From an uncultured Neptuniibacter sp. (lineage in GTDB: Bacteria > Pseudomonadota > Gammaproteobacteria > Pseudomonadales > Balneatricaceae): 64,000 nucleotides of DNA. Below are positions 1 through 8,076 of the stretch, one piece after another. Where the stretch lies: positions 124,001-188,000 of the forward strand of contig NZ_CANMIR010000003.1 in NCBI RefSeq assembly GCF_947498015.1, given 5' to 3'. The position numbers and the translations under genes were made by a program. The notes below the pieces were generated by a model. That model was not told the origin of the DNA, did not search any database, and saw only the letters and a program-made list of their open reading frames with translations. The first letter of the stretch is position 1, and each line of letters begins with the position of its first letter.

Positions 1-408
1 ATCATCGTTATCGATAGCAAAATTAACAGAATCAATACGGTCTTTATAACGGGTGCGCTCGACAATGCCGTGAGATTTACCCACCGAGTAGTTTGAGTGG
101 GCGTCTAACTCGTTTTCTAGAGGCTTAAGAAAGCTGGAGAATACATCAATTTTGAATGCATTTGATTCCGCGATGATATTCCTGATCTCCTCATTAACCA
201 CTGTATCGAATATGAGTGGCCTGATGCCATCGATCTCTGCCTGAGCATTGATTCGCATAACGATATCACTGGCTTTGTCGACGGAATCGATATAGGGCAG
301 GGTGATCTGATCAAACTCAATACCATCAAACTGAGCCAGCAGACTATGACCCAAAGCTTCTGAGGTAATACCGGTGCCATCGGAGATAAAAAAAGCAGTA
401 CGTTTCAT
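1..408 (-). CDS. ppsR: PEP synthase regulatory protein PpsR, N-terminal part (cut by window edge)
   Basis: Bifunctional serine/threonine kinase and pyrophosphorylase of the DUF299/PSRP family, which inactivates and reactivates phosphoenolpyruvate synthase. The reverse strand stays open from an ATG at 408 to base 1, giving 136 codons; the C-terminal half lies outside the window. The N-terminus begins [15 protein letters not shown], the family's conserved start, followed by the conserved patches LLAQF and [13 protein letters not shown]. It is divergent from ppsA, its known target, with a 240-bp shared promoter region. That pairing is the usual arrangement in gammaproteobacteria and supports the call strongly. 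Confidence 0.93.
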   Translation of the reverse strand, partial: MKRTAFFISDGTGITSEALGHSLLAQFDGIEFDQITLPYIDSVDKASDIVMRINAQAEIDGIRPLIFDTVVNEEIRNIIAESNAFKIDVFSSFLKPLENELDAHSNYSVGKSHGIVERTRYKDRIDSVNFAIDNDD

Positions 409-648
409 AAAGTTTGTTACAGATAGCTAAGAAATTTGCGTTGACTATAACAGAAGTGAAACAACAATGACGCTAGTGTGTTGGTAGGATCATTATCCGT
501 TGAGCAGTATGGAGTAACGTTAAAGCTGGAGCAGTTGTTTTTGATCACGATTTACATGCTTAGATAGGGATTTTTACAATCGAGTGCAGTAAGATCATGA
601 AACATTATTATAACGATAGATTACAACACCAGAGTAGGAGATAGGCCG

Positions 649-3015
649 TTGCAGAACTATGTACTGCGCCTCGATCAGGTAGGTATGAATGATGTAGAGA
701 AGGTTGGTGGAAAAAACGCTTCTCTAGGGGAAATGCTACAACAACTCACCGGTGCTCACGTAAAAGTACCCAATGGTTTCGCAACAACGGCTGATGCTTA
801 CCGAGATTTTCTTGCCCACGGTGAGCTTGAATCAAAGATAAACGATAAGCTGCATAAACTGGATACAAATGATATCCAGGCACTCAAGGATGCAGGTAAA
901 ACGATCCGTACCTGGATAATGGAAGCGGACTTCCAACCGCAACTTGATACTGCAATAGAAACCTATTGGCAGGAACTGTCTGAATCAAATCCCAATATCT
1001 CAGTTGCTGTACGATCCTCTGCCACCGCAGAGGATCTGCCGGATGCATCATTTGCCGGACAGCAGGAAACATTCCTTAATGTGCGTGGGCTTGATGCCGT
1101 AAAGCACGCAATCAAGGAGGTGTTTGCATCCCTCTATAATGATCGTGCAATCTCTTACCGTGTACACCATGGTTTTGAACACAGTGAAGTAGCACTTTCT
1201 GCAGGCATTCAGCGGATGGTACGTAGTGAGAGCGGATCTTCCGGTGTGATGTTTACGCTGGATACCGAGTCCGGTTTCAACCATGTGGTGTTCATTACCT
1301 CCGCTTACGGCTTGGGTGAAACGGTTGTTCAGGGAGCGGTCAACCCTGATGAGTTTTATGTCTATAAACCGACACTGAAAATGGGTGCTCCAGCTATCAT
1401 TCGTAAAACACTGGGCTCAAAAGCGATCAAGATGGTGTATTCAGCGGATGACGCTGAGAGCCCGGTTAAAACAGTGCCGGTTTCTCCGGACGATCGGCAG
1501 TCATTCTCGATTGATGATAACGATGTGGAACAGCTTGCACATATCGCAATGGAGATTGAATCCCATTATGGCCGTCCTATGGATATAGAGTGGGCGAAAG
1601 ATGGTGATACGGGCGAACTTTTCGTCGTGCAGGCGCGTCCGGAAACGGTTAAAAGCCGGAGCAACCAGGCGGTGATAGAACGTTACCTTCTTAAAGAGAC
1701 CAGCCAGGTCTTAGTTGAAGGACGCTCTATTGGCCATCGTATTGGATCCGGTCATGTTCGTGTGATCTACGACATCAGTGAGATGGACAAGGTGCAGCCC
1801 GGTGAAGTTCTGGTCACCGATATGACAGACCCAGACTGGGAGCCTGTGATGAAACGGGCTGCGGCAATTGTGACTAACCGCGGTGGGCGTACCTGTCATG
1901 CTGCGATCATCGCTCGTGAACTGGGTATCCCGGCTATCGTGGGCTGTGGCGATGCCACTGAACAGTTCGTGAATGGCCAGTTGGTGACGGTTTCCTGTGC
2001 TGAGGGTGATACTGGACGTGTATACGCTGGTAAGTTGGATTATGAGCATCAATCCAACAGTGTCGAGTCGATGCCCCCTCTGCCGTTCGAGATCATGATG
2101 AATGTCGGCAACCCTGATCGTGCATTTGATTTCCAGGCGCTGCCTAATGCCGGAGTTGGTTTGGCAAGGCTCGAATTTATCATCAATCGTATGATCGGCG
2201 TTCATCCGAAGGCGCTGCTGAACTTTGACAGCCAGTCACCTGCACTTCAACAGACCATCTCTCGGCGTATCGCAGGCTATAAAAGCCCGGTAGATTTCTA
2301 TGTAGATCGATTGGTGGAGGGGATCTCGACACTTGCAGCAGCGTTCTATCCGAAAAAAGTGATCGTGCGTATGTCCGATTTTAAATCGAACGAATATGGT
2401 CATCTGATTGGTGGCGATCGGTTTGAGCCTAGCGAAGAGAATCCGATGTTAGGTTTCCGCGGTGCTGCACGCTATATCTCTGAGAACTTCAGAGATTGTT
2501 TTGAACTTGAATGTCGCGCTATAAAGCGTGTGCGAGATGAGATGCAGCTGACCAATGTTGAGGTCATGATCCCGTTTGTTCGTACTCCGGGTGAAGCAAA
2601 ACAGGTTGTCGATCTTCTTGCAGATAATGGCCTCAGAAGAGGCAAAAACGGTTTGCGCGTCATTATGATGTGTGAGATCCCATCCAATGCCTTGTTGGCG
2701 GATGAGTTCCTCGAGCACTTTGATGGGTTCTCAATCGGTTCCAATGATCTGACCCAGCTCACTCTGGGCCTGGATCGAGATTCAGGGGTTATTGCTCATT
2801 TGTTTGATGAGCGTGATGCGGCAGTCAAGAAGCTGTTGATGATGGCGATCACTGCGTGTAAAAAACAGGGTAAGTACATCGGCATCTGTGGTCAGGGTCC
2901 TTCTGATCATCCAGATCTGGCACGTTGGTTGATGGAGCAGGGGATCAGTACTGTTTCACTTAACCCTGATTCCGTACTCGATACCTGGTTTTTCCTGGCG
3001 AATAATGAAAGTTAA
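649..3015 (+). CDS. ppsA: Phosphoenolpyruvate synthase (pyruvate, water dikinase)
   Basis: Converts pyruvate, ATP and water to phosphoenolpyruvate, AMP and phosphate for gluconeogenesis. The 788-residue length is normal for PpsA. The N-terminal ATP-grasp pyruvate-binding domain has the [12 protein letters not shown] start and [20 protein letters not shown]. The swivelling phosphohistidine domain carries [18 protein letters not shown] with its catalytic His, and the C-terminal TIM-barrel holds [11 protein letters not shown] and [11 protein letters not shown]. The start is TTG at 649, preceded by GGAG at 637-640, a good spacing; no ATG gives the conserved N-terminus. A strong terminator follows. 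Activity is probably controlled by the divergent PpsR through threonine phosphorylation, as in other enterobacterial and marine pairs. Confidence 0.97.
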   Translation: MQNYVLRLDQVGMNDVEKVGGKNASLGEMLQQLTGAHVKVPNGFATTADAYRDFLAHGELESKINDKLHKLDTNDIQALKDAGKTIRTWIMEADFQPQLDTAIETYWQELSESNPNISVAVRSSATAEDLPDASFAGQQETFLNVRGLDAVKHAIKEVFASLYNDRAISYRVHHGFEHSEVALSAGIQRMVRSESGSSGVMFTLDTESGFNHVVFITSAYGLGETVVQGAVNPDEFYVYKPTLKMGAPAIIRKTLGSKAIKMVYSADDAESPVKTVPVSPDDRQSFSIDDNDVEQLAHIAMEIESHYGRPMDIEWAKDGDTGELFVVQARPETVKSRSNQAVIERYLLKETSQVLVEGRSIGHRIGSGHVRVIYDISEMDKVQPGEVLVTDMTDPDWEPVMKRAAAIVTNRGGRTCHAAIIARELGIPAIVGCGDATEQFVNGQLVTVSCAEGDTGRVYAGKLDYEHQSNSVESMPPLPFEIMMNVGNPDRAFDFQALPNAGVGLARLEFIINRMIGVHPKALLNFDSQSPALQQTISRRIAGYKSPVDFYVDRLVEGISTLAAAFYPKKVIVRMSDFKSNEYGHLIGGDRFEPSEENPMLGFRGAARYISENFRDCFELECRAIKRVRDEMQLTNVEVMIPFVRTPGEAKQVVDLLADNGLRRGKNGLRVIMMCEIPSNALLADEFLEHFDGFSIGSNDLTQLTLGLDRDSGVIAHLFDERDAAVKKLLMMAITACKKQGKYIGICGQGPSDHPDLARWLMEQGISTVSLNPDSVLDTWFFLANNES

Positions 3016-3030
3016 GCCACTGTCATGAAC

Positions 3031-3056
3031 AAGGCCGCTGATTGCGGCCTTTTTTA
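3031..3056 (+). terminator. Rho-independent terminator of ppsA
   Basis: An AAGGCCGC / GCGGCCTT stem with a 5-base loop is followed by six T residues, 15 bases after the ppsA stop codon. Confidence 0.9.
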
Positions 3057-3152
3057 TTTGGATATCAAATTTTATTGAATTGAGGAATGTTAAGGAGAGA
3101 CAACTCTTATTCCCCTATCTTGCTCTCTTTAACTCCCAATCAGGTAAAGATA

Positions 3153-3287
3153 ATGAGCGAAGATAAAAGTAACCAGCAGGAAGATAGGAAACAGGGTTCT
3201 GCTACGGAGACTGAGGTTCAGCAGGTGGAACCATCAAAAGAGTCAGACAAAGAGCGTCCAACAGTCTGCTGTGGCTCCTGTTCATAA
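3153..3287 (+). CDS. Small CCGSCS-tail protein (44 aa)
   Basis: A 44-residue, very polar and acidic peptide beginning MSEDKSNQQED and ending in the cysteine-rich tail CCGSCS. Small proteins with exactly this C-terminal motif are annotated in marine gammaproteobacteria as 'CCGSCS motif protein'; their function is not known to me. The frame is also open upstream to an ATG at 3087. The shorter form is preferred because the longer N-terminus is not acidic-polar and has no better ribosome site, although the ribosome site of the short form (GGTAAAGA) is weak too. The three closely spaced cysteines suggest metal or disulfide chemistry, which is inference only. Confidence 0.6.
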   Translation: MSEDKSNQQEDRKQGSATETEVQQVEPSKESDKERPTVCCGSCS

Positions 3288-3300
3288 GAGTCACCTGCAA

Positions 3301-3323
3301 TGAAGCAGCTGATTGCTGCTTCA
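3301..3323. terminator. Hairpin between convergent genes, possible bidirectional terminator
   Basis: Perfect 9-bp stem TGAAGCAGC / GCTGCTTCA with a 5-base loop, lying between the stop of the small CCGSCS gene and the stop of the rhombosortase gene. Neither side has a real T-run, so intrinsic termination is uncertain. Confidence 0.45.
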
Positions 3324-3325
3324 AT

Positions 3326-3931
3326 CTACATGCGCCATGCTGTTACTCGAACAGATAGAATAACGAGCAGACCCGATATCGCTCCAGCCAGATGGGAGCG
3401 ACAATCAAGAGCCCACCCCTCAGTGACAAAAACTGATTGCGCCTGTGTCAGTTCCATTATTGTTTTGAATATGATCAACAGGATTGGGAGCCATCCGCTC
3501 ATCCCTTTTTGAGTGTTGAGCCATTCGATGGCAGCCACTGTCATAACTGCATATAAAATTCCGGACAAACCACTGTACTGTAGAACTGATGCCAATGGGG
3601 ATAGCAGGTACAGATTAAGATTGATGAAACTGACAATCAGGGTGAGGACATAGAGCCTGACCTGCCGCTGTTCCAGATAATAACCACAGAATACAAACAC
3701 CAGAAGATCCCAGAACAGATGATCTGTAGAGCTATGCACCAGATGAGCGGTTATCAATCTCCAGTATTCACCCTGTTCCCGAATGGCTTGGTAGTCAAAA
3801 CAGAGCCAGTCGATCACTGGCCAGAATTGATTAACCCAGCCAATAAACAGTGCAACAATACTGATACTCAAGGTGATCACATAACCTCCCCTCAAGTGAT
3901 GAGGGGAGGGTGCTGAGCATTTATTTTTCAC
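3326..3931 (-). CDS. rrtA: Rhombosortase (rhomboid-family serine protease)
   Basis: Intramembrane rhomboid protease of the rhombosortase subfamily, which processes exported proteins carrying a GlyGly-CTERM tail. It has 201 residues with about six hydrophobic segments. The catalytic serine sits in YSGLSG (Ser123) and the catalytic histidine in RSHLAGA (His180); WRLITAHLVHSSTDHLFWD is the conserved first-helix block. The start is GTG at 3931 with AGG just upstream; no in-frame ATG keeps the whole N-terminal helix. It lies 14 bp downstream of a VIT/vWA gene whose C-terminus looks like a rhombosortase target, so the two are probably one operon and an enzyme-substrate pair. A GC-rich hairpin lies in its first codons. 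Confidence 0.88.
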   Translation of the reverse strand: MKNKCSAPSPHHLRGGYVITLSISIVALFIGWVNQFWPVIDWLCFDYQAIREQGEYWRLITAHLVHSSTDHLFWDLLVFVFCGYYLEQRQVRLYVLTLIVSFINLNLYLLSPLASVLQYSGLSGILYAVMTVAAIEWLNTQKGMSGWLPILLIIFKTIMELTQAQSVFVTEGWALDCRSHLAGAISGLLVILSVRVTAWRM

Positions 3932-3945
3932 AGTGCTACCTGAAT

Positions 3946-6060
3946 CTAGAGCCTAACTCGGCGGAGCTGTACAAAAGCAATCGATATAGCGATTGCGAAT
4001 ACTAGCCAGGGGGAAACGGCTCCGCTACCTGAGCCTGAACGAGAGGGGGTGATCGTGGCTCGAGGTTGTGGTTTAACAGGCCCGTTAGTGCTCTTTTGTG
4101 GAAACATAGGCTGTTTTGAATCAGCACGATGTTGTTGAGCGCTGATCTGAGTTTTCTCGCGGGTTTGACGTGCTACAGATTCTCTTTCTATGCGCTTTTG
4201 ATTGTTACGATCGATATTTAATGCCTTAAAAACCTCTTCACGAACAACAACCATAGAGGTGTAATCTGTGACCAATCCATATTCTATGGCCGTATCGAGA
4301 ATGGCCTGCTGAGTATCATTGTCGCTACCAAGGTATTCATTTTCTGCTTTCAACTTTTCGATGGTGGCGAATGCCCAGAGGCGCTCAAGTTCAGGATGCA
4401 GGGAGGCATGGTCTGGGAACTCTATCCGACTGCTGTATGTTTTCTTCTGGCCGTTGATATAACCCGTTAAGGTTATCTCGGCGTCTCCTGGCTCATAGTA
4501 ATGTCCAAACAGAGTTAATTGCTGGCCATGATAGAGTGTATTTGCAAGGCGAGGAGAGACCATCTCTCTATTACGAACTCCCTTAATTTCGACATTGATG
4601 TCACGTAGCGCGGCATGATTCATTTTCTCTTTAGTCAGCATCAGTTGTCCGATAATGTCGTCTGAGTTAGAGACTGAAGTAGCGAAACCGTGTGATACAC
4701 GCACCATCTCTTCGAGCAGAGGTCGATTGGCACTGTTTCCCATGATAAAAGTGAATAGCCTGACATCCTTGTTGTTAAGAAGATTCAGAAACTGCTCTTT
4801 TTGAGTATGACCGACATTGGCTACACCGTCCGTGACTAGAATAAGGGCAGTAGTTCGATCGCTATCCAGTTGTGAAACTGCGGTATCTAATCCAGCGTAC
4901 AGGTTAGTTCCATGACTTGGTTGTATTTGCTGTATCTGTTGAATGGTCTTGTTGATTTCATTTTTGGTGGCCGGAAGCAGGCCCTTAGTTATCGGATGTG
5001 CGCGATTGTTAAATAGCACTACGCGGAACCTGTCCTGAGTTGATAACTGTTCTAAACCTTGTCTAACACCTTCAGTCAGCGCAGAAAACTTACCTTGCAT
5101 AGAACCGGAGATATCCAACACAAATATCCAGTCTTTCCCCTGTTGCATCTCAGGAAGATCACTACCCGGGGTGAGTGTGAGTTTATAGGTGCCTTTTGAG
5201 CTATCTGCCTGCTTATACGTAATCATATCAACACTGGCAGGGAGGTCTTGCTGATGCCGCCAATAAAGCACAATATCCTGATCCAGGGTGGCGGCATGGG
5301 TGTTTATCGCTGGTGATGGAGTGTGGAGGGTATCTTCATCAATCTGGTTTGATTGGCCTTTATTCAGATTTACACTCCAGCTGTGATCATTCAATTGGTG
5401 AATGAGGGCGTTTGGGTGTTTGGGTAATCTCAGACCATCAAGTGGGTAGCTGGTTCTCAATTTTACATTGAATGTGAATAGGTCATCGACAATTTCATCT
5501 CTCTGCCAGAAGCTCAGCTTCGCTTCATCGACACCGCCGTCCTCAAGCGGGTAAACATAGCGCCCTATCCCGGTATCCGTTTGTGTATTCTGTAGATATA
5601 CCAGTTTGACTCTGACATCTTGCTGGGCTTTGACTGGAAATACTGAGATATCGAACGTTTTGTATTGATCCTTTTCGACTATGGCTGCTTCACGACCCTG
5701 CTGTTTCTCAGATTCATATATCTGACGTGCTTGCTGTTTTTCTACAACTTCACCTGTAACCGGAACTCCATCTATCCAGTAGCTAAACTCACCTACAACT
5801 GCTTTTTCGGGTACTGGAAAGGAGTAGATCGCCTCTAGGTCTGTTGAATTAGGATTTGAAAATATCTGTTCTACTGTCGTGGTTGCGTACATATCTTCGA
5901 TCACAACATTGACATGGTGTTCTTTGATAGTCAGCGCACTATAGGCGCTATTTTGCGGTTTAAGCAGGCCGGCCGCTTCACTGGTAGATGTGATCAGAAT
6001 GGTGCTCAGGCCGATAAGAGCAAGAAGGCTGTAAAACCGATTTTTTGAGATGATATTCAT
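3946..6060 (-). CDS. VIT and von Willebrand A domain protein with GlyGly-CTERM-like tail
   Basis: Exported 704-residue protein. The N-terminus is a signal peptide (about residues 1-29, ending SEAA). A VIT domain covers roughly residues 42-157 (EAIYSFPVPEKAVV is typical). A von Willebrand A domain starts near residue 310 with the metal-binding MIDAS motif DISGSMQGK (Asp316-Ser320). A low-complexity Pro/Arg/Ser linker ends in GSGSG, then a single hydrophobic helix and LRRVRL. Gly/Ser-rich stretch, helix, basic end is the plan of the GlyGly-CTERM sorting tail cleaved by rhombosortase, encoded next in the operon. The core resembles the marine proteobacterial 'sortase target' VIT/vWA family, but here the tail is not LPXTG-like. 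The role is probably metal-dependent adhesion at the cell surface. Confidence 0.85.
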   Translation of the reverse strand: MNIISKNRFYSLLALIGLSTILITSTSEAAGLLKPQNSAYSALTIKEHHVNVVIEDMYATTTVEQIFSNPNSTDLEAIYSFPVPEKAVVGEFSYWIDGVPVTGEVVEKQQARQIYESEKQQGREAAIVEKDQYKTFDISVFPVKAQQDVRVKLVYLQNTQTDTGIGRYVYPLEDGGVDEAKLSFWQRDEIVDDLFTFNVKLRTSYPLDGLRLPKHPNALIHQLNDHSWSVNLNKGQSNQIDEDTLHTPSPAINTHAATLDQDIVLYWRHQQDLPASVDMITYKQADSSKGTYKLTLTPGSDLPEMQQGKDWIFVLDISGSMQGKFSALTEGVRQGLEQLSTQDRFRVVLFNNRAHPITKGLLPATKNEINKTIQQIQQIQPSHGTNLYAGLDTAVSQLDSDRTTALILVTDGVANVGHTQKEQFLNLLNNKDVRLFTFIMGNSANRPLLEEMVRVSHGFATSVSNSDDIIGQLMLTKEKMNHAALRDINVEIKGVRNREMVSPRLANTLYHGQQLTLFGHYYEPGDAEITLTGYINGQKKTYSSRIEFPDHASLHPELERLWAFATIEKLKAENEYLGSDNDTQQAILDTAIEYGLVTDYTSMVVVREEVFKALNIDRNNQKRIERESVARQTREKTQISAQQHRADSKQPMFPQKSTNGPVKPQPRATITPSRSGSGSGAVSPWLVFAIAISIAFVQLRRVRL

Positions 6061-6185
6061 TGCTGTGTCCTCGTTTTAACAACGAGAGCAAGCATCTGTT
6101 GAGACGTTAGAAATAAGTACTTATTCAGGATAAGTTCAGCGGTATTGATCCTCAGGTATCAGTTATTGATACGAATTAAACTAAA

Positions 6186-6917
6186 TCATTTCATGATCTT
6201 CTTGAACAGAGAGTATTGCCACTGACGTATAGCGAGCACCATGGTGGTCCCATGTTTTTCACCGTTAGGTGCTGCGTGATCCTCCTTCATCAACTCATTG
6301 AACTCAGTTGCTAGACGTTCCATCTTCTTCTGAAGGCGGGCATTAGAACTGTCAGTCAGAATGGCATTGGTCACAATCAGTTTTTCATTGGCTTTATCGA
6401 ATCGGGAACTGAAAAAATCCTGTTCAACTTTTTGTTGGAAGAATTGCTGAATCGGTCCGTTGGGGAGCCAGTGGAAATTGGGTGCTATGAGCAATTTGAC
6501 ACGGTTGTTAGGCAGTAGGTCAATAATTTTCAGACGATCTAACTTAGCTAGCTTCTGAATACATTCAGTCTCAGCGATATCGTATGCATTCAGTATATCT
6601 GAGTAGGACATGCCACTGATTACGCTGACGGTTATAAGCAGCAAGATCAGATCTTCTGCAATCTCTCTCTCCTGATCTCTGGTCAGTTGAGTCAGCTGCT
6701 GCTGATCAGCACTCATTTTTTGGACGAGTTCTGATAGTTCAATATCGAGCATGTCACAGATTATCTCTAAGCGCTGTAGGGTAAAATTCCTCTCAGCAAA
6801 GAGTCGCTTAACGGAGGCTTCGCTTAAGTCGAGTGCTTTAGCAACATCGACATATGTTTTACCTTGTGCTTTGAGCTGGCGCTTAAGCGTCTCAATCAAT
6901 GGGCCTACCTGTGCCAT
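6186..6917 (-). CDS. XRE-family helix-turn-helix transcriptional regulator (243 aa)
   Basis: Residues about 8-65 form a Cro/C1-type HTH: TYVDVAKALDLSEASVKRLFAERNFTLQRLEIICDML. The remaining 175 residues match no ligand domain that I recognise and contain a short hydrophobic helix (LILLLITVSVISGMSY), possibly a buried core. The ATG at 6917 is preceded by AAGGAG at a good distance. Proteins of this size with an N-terminal XRE domain are common single-gene regulators in marine gammaproteobacteria; the target is unknown. It stands alone between the vWA gene and a LysR gene, all on the reverse strand, with no obvious shared operon. Confidence 0.8.
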   Translation of the reverse strand: MAQVGPLIETLKRQLKAQGKTYVDVAKALDLSEASVKRLFAERNFTLQRLEIICDMLDIELSELVQKMSADQQQLTQLTRDQEREIAEDLILLLITVSVISGMSYSDILNAYDIAETECIQKLAKLDRLKIIDLLPNNRVKLLIAPNFHWLPNGPIQQFFQQKVEQDFFSSRFDKANEKLIVTNAILTDSSNARLQKKMERLATEFNELMKEDHAAPNGEKHGTTMVLAIRQWQYSLFKKIMK

Positions 6918-6997
6918 ATCATCTCCTTAAACATTGCCATAAAAATACTATATATAATTAATGTGCTTTGCGTCATCAGTTGTCAGCACTGCAAGTA

Positions 6998-7933
6998 CTA
7001 ATTGATTCTTTCAACATGGCAAGGCAGATTCGCCCGTTTAAATTGTTGCTCAATCATGGATAAAAGAGATTCTGCAGCGGGACTGAGCGCGCGGCCTTTT
7101 CGAGTGATAATACAGATTTCCCGGTTTAATGTTGGCGATTTCAATGGAATAAATACCAGATGTTGAAAAGCACGCGTACTGGCAGCAAGGGCGGGTAACA
7201 GGGAGATACCAATCCCAGCATGAACCATCTCTGCCAGTCCGGCTGGTGTTGATACCTCAATGATGCTGCCCTGTAAATTCAGATTGAGGTACTCACTTTC
7301 AACCAGTTTGAGAAGTTGTGATCGGGTGCCTGAATCGGATGTGAGGTGTACCTGTGGGAGTTCGCAGATATCTTTCCATTCAATAATATTTTGTTTCCGA
7401 AGCGGGTGGTTATGTGGCAATACGACACCGTATAGGTCATTCAAGACGGGTTTGTAATTAAGCTCTGATTGCGCTGAATGGTTTCCGCCAATACCAAAAT
7501 CAACATCGTTATCCAGAACGCGCTGTTCAATACCGCTGGCATTATCATCTCGCAGATATATACCAATTTTAGGATATTGCTGATGGTAATTTTTTATAAT
7601 GTCAGGCAGAACGCGACCAATCATTGAAGGCGAGGCTGCGATACCGATCTTTCCCCTTTGATGAGTGGCAACAGCCTGAAGATCACTAAAAGCAGTATCA
7701 AAATCAGAGATCAATTTTTCTGCAACCGGCAGGAACCCTGTTCCTTCGCCTGTTAGTAGAACGCTGCGGGTTGTACGATCCAGTAACTTCAACCCAGCTT
7801 GTTCCTCCAGTTGCTTGATCGTGGCGGTTAGCGTCGATTGAGTCAGGTGAAGATTATGTGCGGCTTTGGTGAAACTACCGCAACTGGCGACTTCAATAAA
7901 TGCACGTAGATGGCGTACGGATACATTATTCAT
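6998..7933 (-). CDS. LysR-family transcriptional regulator
   Basis: About 311 residues. The N-terminal winged HTH is typical: HLRAFIEVASCGSFTKAAHNLHLTQSTLTATIKQLEEQAGLKLLDRTTR. The C-terminal periplasmic-binding-protein-like domain has the LysR patches GKIGIAASPSMIG and GVVLPHNHPL. The frame also reaches a TTG at 7942, but the ATG at 7933 gives the usual N-terminus; no good ribosome site is visible for either. It is divergent from the ydiJ-like dehydrogenase, and LysR proteins often control the divergent gene, so a 2-hydroxyacid such as D-2-hydroxyglutarate or a related acid is a possible effector. That link is inference. A1T-rich palindromes, including TCAATTAATTGA at 7939-7950, lie in the shared promoter. 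Confidence 0.9.
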   Translation of the reverse strand: MNNVSVRHLRAFIEVASCGSFTKAAHNLHLTQSTLTATIKQLEEQAGLKLLDRTTRSVLLTGEGTGFLPVAEKLISDFDTAFSDLQAVATHQRGKIGIAASPSMIGRVLPDIIKNYHQQYPKIGIYLRDDNASGIEQRVLDNDVDFGIGGNHSAQSELNYKPVLNDLYGVVLPHNHPLRKQNIIEWKDICELPQVHLTSDSGTRSQLLKLVESEYLNLNLQGSIIEVSTPAGLAEMVHAGIGISLLPALAASTRAFQHLVFIPLKSPTLNREICIITRKGRALSPAAESLLSMIEQQFKRANLPCHVERIN

Positions 7934-8076
7934 ATTTATCAATTAATTGATTAAATTTTATCGTTTGAATGATTAATGGTAATTCTGCATCATAGCGCGC
8001 ATCCTAGCAATTTATGAACTAAACGCTTGCGATCCATCTGCAGGGTCCAACTTACGTTTAGATAGAGGTAAGTTAT

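Noticed and set aside
1711..2205. A 164-codon reverse open frame inside ppsA
   Set aside because: It is antisense to a conserved PpsA region with the catalytic histidine; it is a by-product of codon use.
3300..3512. A 70-codon forward open frame opposite the rhombosortase gene
   Set aside because: It is antisense to the rhomboid catalytic region and has no ribosome site.
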